Positions 22,787 to 35,443 are shown, numbered from the stretch's first letter. The stretch: DNA of 64,000 nt from Lateolabrax maculatus (GCA_031216445.1 CM062205.1:17135001-17199000), one strand, 5' to 3'. The notes: a model not told the origin generated them from the sequence alone. Made by a program: numbers and translations.

Positions 22787-25700
22787 ATGTATGGATGGAT
22801 AGTTGACGGAATTTCGTCGCTGTTTGAGCCCGTGACGGGGCAAAACCCCACCGAGTGGCCCGGGAAAGGTAACGTTAGCGCGGAGGTACCCACGCGACCT
22901 GGCGTCAGAGCGGGAGCACAGCGGCAGGAGCTCAGCGGCAGACCGGCCAAACGGAACTACCAGAGGTCGGTACATGGAGATAAACACGACGGTTCTACTC
23001 TGTATGAGTTCATCATCAGTCGGAGTTGATTTGTCGGTACGCTGTTGAAGCCTCTTGGTCATTTAACGGTTTGGTTGATAACTTGACGGAGGCTAGAAGT
23101 CAACTAACGTTAACGTCAGCTGGTTAACGCGGAGTTAGATGACATGTGCGAATCATCAGTAGCATGAAAAAAGTGATGTGTTTTGGTTTGGTATTGTAGT
23201 AGAAAACATATTTAATATATATTATGTATCAGTTCGCTTATAGGATTTTTTTTGAAGACACCAACAGCCACCCAACTGTAATGTTTGGGCTACTCCAACA
23301 CCTACTACTAATACTAATGCAGTCTAATATAACAGTTCTGCAGTTAAGCCTGTTTAAACTGTTGCACTGAGGTGCTGATTAAACTTTATGGTCATTTTGG
23401 AGGGTGTCGTTTATGGTACAGTTGAATTATGTATGTGGGTGTTTTTAAATATTTAGTCATCCTTAGTTATATCAGGGAGGTATAACATCAAATATTGGAT
23501 GTATGTTGTAGAGCTGGAACTGTTTTAAAAAAAAAAATACACACACATCAAATATTCAGTTTTCAGCCTCTCAAGAAAGAGGTTGTCTACCGCATTTATG
23601 TCAATCAGGTTAGACTAAATAGTAGAAACACCTCTCCGTATATTGTAATACAGTTAAACAGAACCTTGAACACATTTTAGACAGGTGTATTTAAAGAACT
23701 GGCAACTTGATAGTCATAACATGAGAGGCACAAACTGAAGCTAACCCAAATGTGTCATCACGTTATTGATGTTGTGTTATTAAGTAAAGAATATTGTGAT
23801 ATTTGATATTGTTTGTATCACCCATCTCAAACCCTGTTTTTCCTGTTGCAGTGTCGATGTTGCAGATGGTGTCTGCCAGAGTGACCAAGTAGAGGTGAAA
23901 AGACGCAGACGAGGTTTGTTTTTAAAAAAACAAAAAAACATCTAAAAACCTTGACTAGTCTCCCATAAATGAAGGAGGTTGTTGATTTGAGATGTTCTGT
24001 GTGTCAGATGTAGTCATTAGCTTTGTGAAGAAGACTGTGGCCGGGGTAGCAGGTCTGCTCAGGCTGCGGAGCCCGCTGACGACCAGGTGTGAGAAGCCCA
24101 GGCATTATGAAGATACACAGGTTTGCGTTCCAACTCCGTCCATCAGACACGTGCATTGAAAGTTTAATACAGGGAAATTAGAGTTTGATCCACATATCTT
24201 GTAAATATCAATGGTCCTCACCTGGTACTTAAATGCTTCTTTGGTGGTCTCACCACAAGTGAACAGTTCTGAATAGAGGTGTGTTACATCCAAAAGGCAC
24301 TGAGGACATACTTGGGAATGTTTCATATGTTGTGTAGCATTCACATAACTGTCTGACTTGGTAGTTTGAATATACTAAAATAAGCCTACACTTGTGGACG
24401 CAGTTGATTTGCCTACACCAAACAACCCGGGCAAGGTTTTTAAAGGTATACTTAAAAGCAAGACACGAAATAGTCATTGGGTTCCTCTCTTCTCTGTATT
24501 TTTTTTCTGTTATGCAGTGGCAAGATTCCTAAATGTAACATCAAAAGTGAAAGGGGAAGAAAAATCTGATCAGAAGTGGTTCATTAAGTTGCATTTGAGA
24601 CTGATGTGTGAACTGTAATGCATATCAAGTGGATCAAGACAAAATATGTATGTTTCTGGACACAAGATACTAGGTGTGAGCAAAGTTAATGTGACTGTTA
24701 CACTACATTAAACACTTAAACTGCTTTATAAAGTAGCTCAGGAAGTAAGCACACGTTAAGTTTGGTGCTCTAGCGTTACGTTTGTGATTTGTAACCCCCA
24801 TCTTTATTTACCTTGCATTTCCTCTGTTGATCCAGCCTGTTACACTGATGGGGATAGATGAGCTCCACACCTCATGGCTGAACAGTACTGAGTGGAAAAT
24901 GAGTAAGTGAGGACAGCTATTAGTGCAGGAAAAGAATGATCTCATCCACAGTCTTTACTGTGTAGTCCTCTCATCCTTATCCCCATCATCATTTGGTTGA
25001 TTTTGTTCTTTCTCTGTAGATAAACCAGTGGGTGGAGTGAATGAGAGGGCAGGGAAGAATCCCTTTAAGAGCTCCTCACCTCCTTTAATGAGGAAATACA
25101 GGCAAGTGGTCTACTGTCACAGTACAGTTTCATTCATTCACCCATTAAATATACCTATAGAGCTGCATAACCATCAGTATCACCTTTTTGACAATGCTCC
25201 CTTGCTAATGTACATAACCTTTTTAATCCAGTGGTGCAGGGCTGTCTGTAGGGCTCCCCGACAGGGGGAAGGACAGGGAGAGGAGAGGCTCCCTCCAGCT
25301 GCTGCCCTCCAGACCTGCTGTGAGGGTGGGAACTGCTAACCCTGATCCAACCTGCAATGGCTTTGGACACAACCGCTGCTACAAGCCCAGTCTAACTGTG
25401 GAAGAGGTAAAATAATCAATTATTTGTCTTGGATCTATATATGGATACTTTATAATCCTGCATAATTTACACCTTTTTATAAAAATGGAAGTCTTTAATT
25501 TCCCTAATACCAGAATAGGCAACATTTATGTAAAATATATGCCTAATTTATAGCCCCACTGATACTGGATTTTTGAGGCTGAGGCTGACACTGATATCAG
25601 TATTTGGGAGTTTAAAAACTCTAATAATTATATACTTTCCAATAGTATTTTTTTAAAAACATAAACGCATAACAAACAAACAATCTTGATATCAATATCT

Positions 25701-28700
25701 TAGATTTTATTATTTTATTTTATTTTACCGTGTAAAAATACAATAGACAAAATGTGATGCGTTTTCTAAATTACCTCAAACCTAGTTTGGCATTTCTTTA
25801 CTGCAATTTTTTGGGTCTTTTCAACGCCAATACAATGTATATGCAACAAGCTGATATCTTGTAATTTAACCAGCTCTAGTTAAATTATAAAGAGTAACTG
25901 AAACGGAGAAGTGGTCCTGTCCCCGATAGATTGCACCTTTTTGAGTACAGGTCTATGAAGTAAAGATAACTGGCTTCAACTGGCATGATTGCCGTCTAAT
26001 AATGAGTCAACCTTCAACCATGTGTCCCTCTGCTTTCAGTGTTCAGAGTTCAGTCATGAGTTATATTTTCCAAGAGAATCACCTCATAACACCACTTATC
26101 ATTTTAAGACTCTGCACCACTCAGCTGTGTCAGTTATCATGTGTTTGGGTTCCCTCTTTAGGCCATAAAGCAGAACAATAAGGAGCACTACAGGCGCTTG
26201 CTGGAGATGGTTACAGAGAAATACAGCAAAAGCCAACCACTACCTTTCAACCAAACAAAACCACAAGAGTGAGTATAACATTGTTCATGGAGTTTTGGGA
26301 AATGTCATCAAGATCCCATTAACAACATACCCTAGGACATGAGCTGATTAGTCCTCTCGGATCCTTTTCTCCTTTGCTCCCAGTGAGTTGCTGTCACAGA
26401 GTGATCACAAAACTGCTGCCTCAGGAAAAGCCTTTGAATCAATGCCCAGGAAGACAGGATACACGTGTAAGAAACTGATCTGAATGGGTCATTCTAAGTT
26501 ATGCTTTTATTTCAGAATTGCATGCCCCATTAAGTTGAAATGATCTCCTACTTGTTTGGAGCATTGTTTTATCCATTCAAACAAATCATTGAATAAATTG
26601 ATCCCCTTTCAAATTACAGCATCAGTAAATTCAAACTAGGTTGAAATATGTCCAGTAAACCATCTACCCTGCTTGACTGACTTGTCTTTTTTGCACAGCT
26701 GCCCCAAGTGTGTTTACATGGAGAAATGCATCTGCAACCAAGGACAGGTTGGTGTATTATGTACATACATACAAACATACATACAAACATACATACATAC
26801 ATATTCACTTTAGTGATACCTGTGTGTGTCATATATTGAGGAATTCTGATTATTTTAACCTCTATGATTCATCTTCAGGTGGGGTAGTATGACTTTTAGT
26901 AAGACATTCAGTGGAGCCTTTGAGGACACACAAGCGGTCAGATGTGCAAAGGTAGTAATTTATCTTGCTCTCTCATGACATGTCAAAGCATTGCTTAAGT
27001 TACAATTATGGGTGGAAATGCAAATGTATTGTTTCAGTAATGTCGTCCTGTGTTGCAGCAGAAACAAGCAGCAGATTTGGACCTTTCTACAGAAGTAGCT
27101 ACTCGCCTCAATCTAGTGGACAGAGAGACTGCTGTCAGTCTCCCTGACACACATCCTGCACACACAGCACATACAAGACATAGCGATGAGGACATACCTT
27201 GGCTGACCAAGGTGAGATGGTCAGGAGTGAGATGTAGTCAATGTGATGAAGAAGCGTGGATACAGTTTCTTTTATTCCATGTATTCATTGTCTTTGTGTG
27301 TGTAGGAAATGGCAGCAGAGGTGAGTTGTGCGCTGGCTCAGAGTGATCCCAATCTTGTTCTAAGTGCGGCGTTCAAACTTCGCATCACACAGAGAGACTT
27401 GGCCACACTGCAGGAGGGCGGCTGGCTCAACGATGAGGTAAGAGTCTGAGGACAGTTTTGAGTAAGTTAATTATATTTGGGAAGGCAATTTAGATTTTTT
27501 TTTTTTTTATGTTTGGTTCATTATTGGTTGAAAATTATTGGAAGTTTCCCACACAACTTCCCCTTCAACAGTGTATGTTAGACCCTTTTTGTTGCTTGTA
27601 CAACTTGTTTCATCATGTTTGTGGTGTTGAAGCGTCCATTGCTTCCAAGGAAATGCAGAACGTAGTAAAAATCTAATGCTCCCTACCTCTTCATGAACCA
27701 TGTATTAATTAAATTCTTTCTGTGTGTGGAGTGTCAGTGTTTAACATACCAGACAAGTTCTGTTTGGTGGTAGTAGCAGCTATTGCACCCAGTCACCATG
27801 GAAATTGTTTGTTGCATGACCTGCTTTCTCAAATTAGCGTTACAAAATGTGGTTAAGTCAGCTGTGATGTTAAGTAACGTGAGCATTCCTCTTACTCTTC
27901 TGTTTATACACTACTGTGTTGCTGACAACATAGTCACTAGTCAGTTACTGTATATATCACTGTTATATGCATTTAAAGTTCATAATTTTATTTTGAAGCA
28001 AATTTTAAGAATCAGTTACCCCATTTTCTTAGTATTTAACATAATGTATTTAATTAACTAATGTATGATTGATCAGAACTTAATAGAACATTGAGAATGT
28101 GTTGATGTGCCTATTTTTTAACAAAAGGCTTTTTTAACTTTACTCTACCAAGGTGATTAACTTCTACCTTTCCCTGGTCATGGAGCGGTGCTCCAGAGAA
28201 GCAGCCGGATTAAATGTCTACTCGTTCAGCACCTTTTTCTTCCCGAAGCTGCGGGGTGGAGGAGGCGGGCAGGCGGGAGGACACACAGCTGTGAAGCGCT
28301 GGACCAAGGCTGTCGACCTTTTCCTCTACGACCTCATCCTGGTCCCTCTGCACCTGGGTGTCCACTGGGCCATGGCTGTGAGTCAGACCCACAACGACTA
28401 TAGATTTATTATTTGTTCCCACGTCATATTCCTCCTTTTTAGTTGGTGATTATTGGCATACGGTGCCTTGAGTGCTTGGGCAGGTTTTGCCAAGAATGCA
28501 GACTTCAAGATTCCAAGTATTTTCTTTTTGTTGATCAGTGTCAAAAAATCCTAATTACATGCACTGTGGTTCAGTGATGTAAAAAAGAATTAACGTTAAT
28601 TTAAAAAATGTATACTGTATTTTGACTTTTTTCCCTCATTCTCATTCCAGGTGATTGATTTTAAATCAAAGACAGTGAAGTCATATGACTCGATGGGCCA

Positions 28701-29260
28701 GAGACACGACGACATCTGTAGTCTTTTACTGTGAGTTCTCATTGTGCTCTTAACTTTCAGTTATCTGGCCATTTTAAAATGCTTTTTCCATATATTTCCC
28801 TATATTCATGCATAGTTAATGACCATAATCATTTTCCAGGCTCTACCTTAAAGAGGAGCACAAAGCAAAGAAAGGCAGAGAGCTCGACAGCGCTAAATGG
28901 ACAGTTGGAAGCTTGAGGGCCACTGTAAGTCAAACTAAGATGATCGACATATCACAAAAGTGAATATATTTATTTTCAGTGTGAGATTAAAGTTTGGTAC
29001 ACTGTTTATGCATTTATAGGATATTCCCCAGCAGAAAAATGGCAGTGATTGTGGTGTTTTTGCCTGTAAATACGCTGACTATATCGCTAAAGGAAGACCT
29101 CTCACCTTTAAACAGGTAGATACTTTAATTATTATTATTTTTTTTATTTTTTTTATAACATAAACACTGAAAGTAACATTTGCCTCTTTTTCTACAGTGC
29201 CACATGCCTCTCTTCAGGAAATTAATGATTTGGGAAATCCTCAATCAGAAGCTGCAATAG
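22787..29260 (+). CDS. senp2: Sentrin/SUMO-specific protease 2
   Basis: Ulp1-family (C48) cysteine protease that matures SUMO and removes it from targets, acting mainly at the nuclear envelope. The ATG at 22787 gives MYGWIVDG, like the MYRW start of mammalian SENP2. A basic KRRRR motif (exon 2) and an amphipathic segment (exon 3) match the N-terminal nuclear/membrane-targeting part. The C-terminal catalytic domain (27306-29260) has WLNDEVINFY, catalytic His (VHW, codon 28363), Asp (YDSMGQ, codon 28687) and Cys (NGSDCG, codon 29050), ending MPLFRKLMIWEIL, closer to SENP2 than SENP1. Coding exons: 22787-22965, 23852-23913, 24008-24120, 24836-24902, 25020-25101, 25232-25406, 26162-26268, 26384-26466, 26699-26747, 26879-26951, 27059-27211, 27306-27437, 28153-28377, 28651-28730, 28840-28924, 29020-29115, 29198-29260; 607 aa. 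Intron 5 has a GC donor. Introns otherwise show only the repeats listed. Confidence 0.93.
25548..25890. repeat. Diverged 'GATATCAGTATT' dispersed repeat
   Basis: In senp2 intron 6. CCCACTGATACTGGATTTTT, GACACTGATATCAGTATTTG and AACATAAACGCATAACAAAC resemble a degenerate repeat common in fish. No coding sequence. The assignment is by pattern memory. Confidence 0.4.
26762..26803. repeat. (ATAC)n microsatellite
   Basis: Interrupted TACA units in a senp2 intron, starting 15 bp after the donor at 26748. Confidence 0.9.
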
Positions 29261-30235
29261 AGAATCGCAACAATCTCAATTAACCGCCTAACAACAGAGA
29301 CTTTCTCAATGGGAGCAACACCTGTGTACAGTAACTATCTGGCGAAGAAAAAGAAATGAATGGGCCAAAGAAGTGGACTTTACTGACTGAGATCTAACGC
29401 AGTATAGCTCTTCTGATCTGAAGAAATCCAACACTAGTCTTAAGAGTTGATTATGTCCCTTTTTCCTGTCAGGGACATATTAAAATTTTGTAATCTCTGA
29501 GTTGTAATTGGAGACATTATTGGGATGTAAGAAGTGTATGTGTTACACAAGCTTTGGCACTACTGACTGAATGGCTTTTTTTTTTTAATTGACTTTAGAT
29601 TGTTTGTTTTACTTTTTGAAGTTTTGCCTGAAGTGCCTTCAGCCCTCTCACACTGAGCTCAACTTAGATCATGTTTTTGTATGTTTTGGGGAATTACTTC
29701 GTCACACACAACTCAAAGTCAGTTCTGAGGTGCTTGACTTAGAATTTATTGAATTAGATTGTCACAGGTCACTGATATTTTGGTGTAATTTGGTGGCTCC
29801 CCTCCCACTTATGATCAACAGAGTGGACAGTAACTAACCACAGTGCTATTTAGTCATGAAACCTTCATAATGAAAATCAAAATACCTCTTTTCCAGTCCC
29901 TTTGCATGGTTGAGCGCTTGTATTATGTTTGTTTTGCTATTATTTATGACATGACTGGATGTGAAAGTGTTTTTGGAGTGTGTGTATAGTTTGTTTTTGC
30001 TCCATGAGTAGAGCATTAATAGTTGTTTCCTCATATGTAACTTAAGGCGCTGTTAGGTCTGTGAATCTTTTCCATGAGCATACTGCAAGAGGCTACTTAG
30101 GGCTATTACATTGACTTTCAGTATAGTATACTGCATAGCAAACTACTGTACACACATGCATGTTTGAGTTCATGCTTGAAAATGTGATTATTTTTTTTCT
30201 CTCTGTAATAAAGTATTTCATTTTTTAAATAAGAG
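29261..30235 (+). other. senp2: senp2 3' UTR with poly(A) signal
   Basis: Non-coding AT-rich sequence after the TAG stop. A clear AATAAA stands at 30207-30212, followed by T-rich sequence, the likely cleavage region. The extent is inferred. Confidence 0.65.
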
Positions 30236-31290
30236 TTTAACATATTACTCATACAGTGCTACTAGAGGGTTCATCTGGAGCTTCTTTGTATTGCATACAA
30301 TGCCCCAGTGTGTATTTGTTTTATTAGGTAATACTGTAGGTATGTTATACATACAACAAGTAACAGCAAAGCCTTACACCCTTTAGTTTCAAAATAAAAA
30401 AATGTGTAAAACAAAAGGTTGTAACAAAGATAGAAGATACTTAGAATAGCCATTTATCAATACACATGGTGAAATGTGCCAAAATGGAAAGGGGAACAAT
30501 CAGTTAATTGATAATTAAATATTATTTAAGGTTAATTTATTGTCATTCTATTTTACAGGGTTGTACAATGACATGTAGATATAGTCACATTTCTCAGCTA
30601 ATTAACTTCTTTATGGTGGAGTGTGGAGGACAAGTTAAGGAGTCTTACTGCCTGAAGAAAGAAGCTGCTCTGTAGTCTGGTGGTACGACAGCGGATACTT
30701 CTGTATCTCTTGTCGGATCTCACCCTCACCCCTCCATTCATCAAGGCTTTCTGGTTGGGGAAGGATTTTATTTGATTAATGATCAACCAAATCAGATCAC
30801 AGATGATGTGTATTCCTTAAGATTGATGTGTTTCTCCTGGGTGGCGTCGTCTCTGAACATGTGCCAGTCTGTCCGCACAAAACAGTCCTGTGGGGCTGCT
30901 GCCGCTTCATGTGTCCACACTTCAACTGCTTTTAGTGATGGTTTGGCCCTTTTAATCAGCTGGGAGTAAGGAGACACAGGGAAATGTGGTCTGGTTGTCC
31001 AGAGCGGGGCTTGGGACAGACCATTATCTCCCAGGAGTATTCCTGTACACATGGTCCAGGGTATTTTTCCCCAAACAGTTTTGAGGTTTAATTAAAATCA
31101 CCAGCCAAATTAAAAAATACCATGTGGTTGTTTGGTCATGTGACTGCTGATGACCTCATGCAGTTCCTGTAGTGCATTTTTTGAATTTGCATCAGAAGGA
31201 ATGTAAACAAACAAAAAATACTACTAGTACACTATTTACTTGGCTTTCCAAATGCCTAATGGTTTGCATTACTTTAATGGAGATTACGCT
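30236..31290. other. senp2-tra2b intergenic DNA with transposon debris
   Basis: No host gene is seen. The block contains a LINE reading-frame remnant on the minus strand (30792-31052), and 30630-30720 contains a phrase reading 'ctgcctgaagaaagaagctg' on the plus strand that resembles a frequent fish retroelement tail. Both are degenerate. Confidence 0.5.
30792..31052 (-). mobile_element. Degenerate non-LTR retrotransposon (LINE) ORF2 fragment
   Basis: The minus-strand frame reads VWTHEAAAAPQDCFVRTDWH then MFRDDAT and INLKEYTSSVI. The pattern 'W..EA...LQDCF..TDW..FR.A......I.EYT..V' is typical of the linker between endonuclease and reverse transcriptase in fish LINE ORF2 proteins. No complete endonuclease or reverse transcriptase is present, so it is a short inactive fossil. 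The assignment is by pattern memory only. Confidence 0.6.
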
Positions 31291-31471
31291 TTTATTCTGG
31301 AAACAGGACGACGACCTCCCCGGCGCTTCCGGCGGTAACGCTCGCCAATTCAGATCCAACCGGGTTTACTTTGCGGTAAATTCGGCATGAGATCAGGTCC
31401 AAAGTAGCCGTTAGAGCCAGCGCACCACGTACTTTTTTTCTTTTTACACGTCTGCAGTTTGTCACAGTAAT
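31291..31471 (+). promoter_or_regulatory. tra2b: tra2b promoter / 5' UTR
   Basis: GC-enriched stretch immediately upstream of the tra2b ATG with an ETS-type GCTTCCGG near 31326 and no TATA box. The start of transcription cannot be placed exactly. Confidence 0.5.
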
Positions 31472-34400
31472 ATGAGTGACAACGAGAAAGATTTCAGGGA
31501 GCAGGTGAGTTTTTACTGCGAGTTCAGAAAATAACGGAAAGACGTTAAGTTAGCCGAGGCCAGCCAGCTTAGCCGTTAGCTGCGGCTGCAGGTCGAGTAA
31601 TGGAAACATGTTGAGAACTGGCATCAAACCTGAGAGCAGAGTGTTTCTCTATCTAAGGCTTGAAGTAGCGAGACTGGCGAGTGACCAGAAACATTTTTTA
31701 GTGTTTCATAGTCAAATGTTTAAAGCGATAACGTAGCCGTAACCTTAGCTACAGTACGCGGCCTACAAAGCCTAGGCGCCCGGCCATGCTACTGTCACTT
31801 TACCGCTGATTTGTTTCTTACTTAAACTGTTGAAATATTGACTACTATCAAATATAAAATAATTATTTCTAGTCAATATTTACGTTAATGTTCAGCTATG
31901 TATCGGCATATAGTAGTTTAGGACCATTCAAACCCATATGAAGCTAACATACAGACGTGTGTACAGATATTCTGTGTTGTTTTCCTGGTTTCACTGTTTT
32001 TCTTTGTACCTTTTTTTGGTTCTTACAGAAACCAACATGCCCTTATCACCCTTGTTTGTTCTTTGTTAAGGTTGAGGTTGGAAGAAAGAAAAAGGCGGAA
32101 GACGTTTCAGATGTGAAGTTGTTAATATTTGAAGCTGATGGTGTTGATGCATGCTAATGTATTGGATGCTGAAAAGAAGCGATCAAGATCTGTCCCCACT
32201 ACTAGTGTTGTAATGGCAGATGGTAAATGGGGGAAGAGGAGGAAAAAGAAGTCATAATGTCAAACAGAAGAAAGAAGAAATGAAGGGTTGTTTTGAAGTA
32301 ATGAAGTTAAAGAAGTTATGAAGTTAAGATCAGAAGTTTACCAGGGTATGAGTAATTTCCTAACAGCCTGCTATGTTATTACTCTATTTCATCCTGTTTC
32401 TTTCTCTTAAGCATGCACGATTTTTTTCCTCTCTCTATCAGACACATCTCTGGTCAATCCCTCCATATCTTTTTAGGTTAAAGTTTTTGTGCAATCTGTG
32501 TTTCAGCTAAATTAATTTCTAATTTCTTCTAATTTGTTGCAATGTGTGACCTTTTTTTAAATAATGAAATGCCTAAGTATTTAGTGTCAAACCTGTTAAA
32601 CGCCTAAATGTGACGCTCCTTCTGAAAGGGGTATGTAGAGGGCAAGCGCAGTCACCTCCTGGCCCTTTTATTCTTGTTATTTGGCACACACTTGGCTTTA
32701 GAGTGTTTCTTACCTCAGTGTCTGGTCTGTCCAGGACTCTCGGCCTGGCTCGAGGAGTGCGTCCCCTCGGGGCTCTGCGAAATCCACCAGCCGATCACCA
32801 GCACGCTCCAAAGATGGCTCTCGCCGTTCCAGGTCTAGATCTCGTTCTCGATCCAGATCCAAATCCAGGTAAGGAGGCTTTCTGCCTTCAAGTGCATACG
32901 AAGGCGACATTTTCCAAGTTGGGTTGAGGCATGTGGACTCAAAAATTACATTTCTTAACCACTGACGTAAGTAAATCACATACTCGGAGTTAAGTTTATG
33001 TCTATTTTCAGGTCCCGTTCCCATCGAAGCTCACGCAGACACTACTCCCGCTCTCGATCCCGCTCCCACCGACGCCGTTCCAGGAGCCGTTCTCGTAGCT
33101 GGGAGTACCGCCGGCGCAGGAGTCATAGCCGTTCCCCCATGTCAAATCGCCGCAGACACATTGGAAACAGAGTATGTATATAGTGCTTCGTGTAAATGCT
33201 TGGTTTGGGGTTCCCATGGACCTTCAAAGTTTGTGGATGTGAAATTTATTGAGCGGATTACCTTTTTAAAATATTTAAAGTAGGGCTTCCCGGTTGCTCA
33301 CTGTGTAGAGCGCATACCTTTAAAGCCCTTTGCTGCATTTCATCCCCTCTCTCTCACCTGCGTTTCCTGTCTGTGTCTGTCAAATAAAGAATAGAAATGC
33401 TAAAATAATAAAAAAATACTTGATCCAAAGAAACTTGGGAAACTGATGCGGAGCGGTCCCCAGCCAGCTACAGCAGTATTAAACGGATTTGATGGTAATT
33501 TTTTCTCTAAAAGAAAAACAAACTGCACTTAAACTTTATGTTGATAAGAAATATGTTTGCCGTACTTCAGACAAGACGTACCGTCCGACAGGACGGCGTT
33601 TTGTTGCTGTGATTGGTTGTCTGCGCCCGTTGACAACAGGAATTGAAAATTGAAAATGAACTGAGAGGTTTCAGACTAATACGCATTTGCAGATTAGTCT
33701 GCCGATGCCAGGCTAATCACTGAAAAGTCCATAAATTCCTTCAACTGTCACGTTACTTAGAACATTATAATGACACTGTAACTGCAGCTGTTTCCCAAAA
33801 TATATTTTTGCCATGCAATATGTACATCAAATTTTTTAAACCTAATAAATACAATGTCTTTGCATTTATGCTCAAATAACATAGAAATACACATCTCTTG
33901 ATATCATGGGCCTGATTTTCTCAGAAAAGCAGGATTTATTGCAGCTTTGTGGCAGGCCATTGGCTCACATTTTCGCACTTCTCTTATTCTTACTGTCACA
34001 GGCCAACCCGGACCCTAACAACTGCCTGGGTGTGTTTGGACTGAGCCTGTACACCACTGAGAGGGATCTGAGGGAGGTTTTCTCTAAATACGGCCCTTTG
34101 ACTGACGTTAACATCGTGTATGACCAGCAGTCACGTCGCTCAAGAGGCTTCGCCTTTGTCTACTTTGAAAACTTTGAGGACTCCAAAGAGGTAAGCAGGA
34201 TAGGGATATAAGTTTTATAATGTTGACTCTTAAAAACTGATAAAGTTGAGTCTCAATTTTGTATTACAAATACTTGAATGGTTGGGTTTTTGCTGTTAAG
34301 TAAGCATTTTTAATACATCACTTTGGGCTCTGGTTACTTGTGATGGATGTTTGTGAAGTCCCTTTTAATGAACTGAAATCGGGGCAACGTTTACGCAAAC

Positions 34401-35443
34401 CAAACTGATTATCTCAGTACAAAAAAAGGTCTACTTCTAACTGTGTTGTTGTGGGTTTTAGGCCAAGGAGCGAGCTAACGGAATGGAGCTTGATGGGCGC
34501 AGGATCCGGGTAGATTTCTCCATTACAAAAAGAGCCCATACTCCCACTCCTGGAATCTACATGGGGCGTCCCACATAGTCAGTATTTCTTAACCAGGCAG
34601 ATTTGTTTTTCTAGTAGGGACATTTCCCAGAAGCTACTGTGTGTGGTATTTTCCTCAGTGTCACTAATCTGTTTTCTGTGTGTTATTACAGTGGCGGAGG
34701 CGGCAGCAGCAGCGGGGGTGGTGGTGGTGGTGGTGGTGGAGGAGGAGGAGGTGGTGGTGGTGGAAGTAGTAGTAGTGGTGGTTCATCACGGCGCGCCTCG
34801 AGGGACTACGACAGGGGCTACGACAGGGGCTATGACAGAGGTTATGATCGTGACTATGACCGCTACGACGACCGAGAGTACAGATCATACAGGTGTGTTC
34901 TTTTTTCCAGTAGCCTATTTCCCAGTATCTCACTTGAAATGGATCAAGGGATTACTGTTTAATTTCCAGGATGGAGTAGTCTCCTGATTATTGTTAAGAT
35001 AATTGAGTATCATGTAACAATGCTTTTACTTGGCCAAGTGTCTTTTAAAATCAGACATGAAGTCATTCAGCTTTTAGAAATGTAATGCTGAAATGAATCT
35101 ACTTCACTGGGTATAACCATGTGTAACATTTAAGGCCTCAGGTGAAGTGTTATGGTTTTGTTTCCCCCCACAGACGCAGATCTCCGTCTCCTTACTATAG
35201 CAGAGGGTACCGCTCTCGATCCCGATCACGGTCATACTCGCCACGTATGTTTAAACCATGTTTCTATCATCATTATTTATATGAAATTTAAGATGTTTAT
35301 GTAACCTTTAATGCTACATATTTTTATCACTGGTACAGTTAGGATTACCCCTAAAAAGTTATATTTATGAATTATACTCATAATCTTTTTGATATATATC
35401 AAGTCTGACACTTAATCTCTTACTGTTCACAGGTCACTACTGA
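31472..35443 (+). CDS. tra2b: Transformer-2 splicing regulator (beta type favoured)
   Basis: SR-like protein that binds GAA-rich exonic enhancers and promotes exon inclusion in the nucleus. It has an N-terminal RS domain (exons 2-3, many RSRS repeats), a central RRM (exons 4-5) with RNP2 LGVFGL and RNP1 RSRGFAFVYF, the linker HTPTPGIYMGRPT, a Gly/Ser plus YDRG-repeat region (exon 6), and a C-terminal RS domain ending SRSYSPRHY. Coding exons: 31472-31504, 32735-32868, 33012-33171, 34002-34190, 34462-34577, 34692-34892, 35174-35244, 35433-35443; 304 aa. YDQQSRRSRGFAFVYFEN and the neighbouring senp2 favour tra2b; SITKRAHTPTPG and the long glycine run are also seen in tra2a, so the paralog call is less sure than the family. 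Confidence 0.88.
32071..32345 (+). other. tra2b: tra2b stop-containing 'poison' cassette exon
   Basis: 275 nt in intron 1 between a pyrimidine-rich acceptor (ctttgttaag) and a donor (gtatgagt). Read from exon 1 it gives VEVGRKKKAEDV and stops at TAA (32155-32157), so inclusion truncates the protein after about 39 residues. The second half is packed with GAA/AGAAG/TGAAG motifs, the Tra2 binding signal. This is the arrangement of the conserved autoregulatory exon 2 of vertebrate TRA2B. An alternative donor lies at 32222 (gtaaatgg). Confidence 0.8.
33283..33418 (+). mobile_element. Truncated tRNA-derived SINE
   Basis: The 5' part (cccggttgctcactgtgtag, agcgcata) resembles a tRNA-like A-box head; the 3' part contains CTTTGCTGCATTTCATCCCC, a CT-rich stretch and the tail TGTCAAATAAAGAATAG followed by A-rich sequence. 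These are hallmarks of a SINE family widespread in percomorph fish. It lies in tra2b intron 3, and the B-box half is missing. Confidence 0.65.
34692..34790 (+). repeat. tra2b: Coding GGT/GGA trinucleotide tract in tra2b
   Basis: Exon 6 opens with about 30 consecutive Gly/Ser codons, mostly GGT, GGA and AGT. It encodes the glycine-rich linker after the RRM. The purity of the DNA repeat suggests length polymorphism. Confidence 0.85.

Noticed and set aside
22679..23062. 127-codon minus-strand frame over the senp2 promoter
   Set aside because: A product of GC-rich composition; it overlaps exon 1 of senp2 and lacks any recognisable domain.
32719..32734. Alternative acceptor for tra2b coding exon 2 (ttacctcag at 32718)
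   Set aside because: It would add 16 nt and shift the frame; the acceptor at 32734 joins in phase and gives the conserved RS domain.
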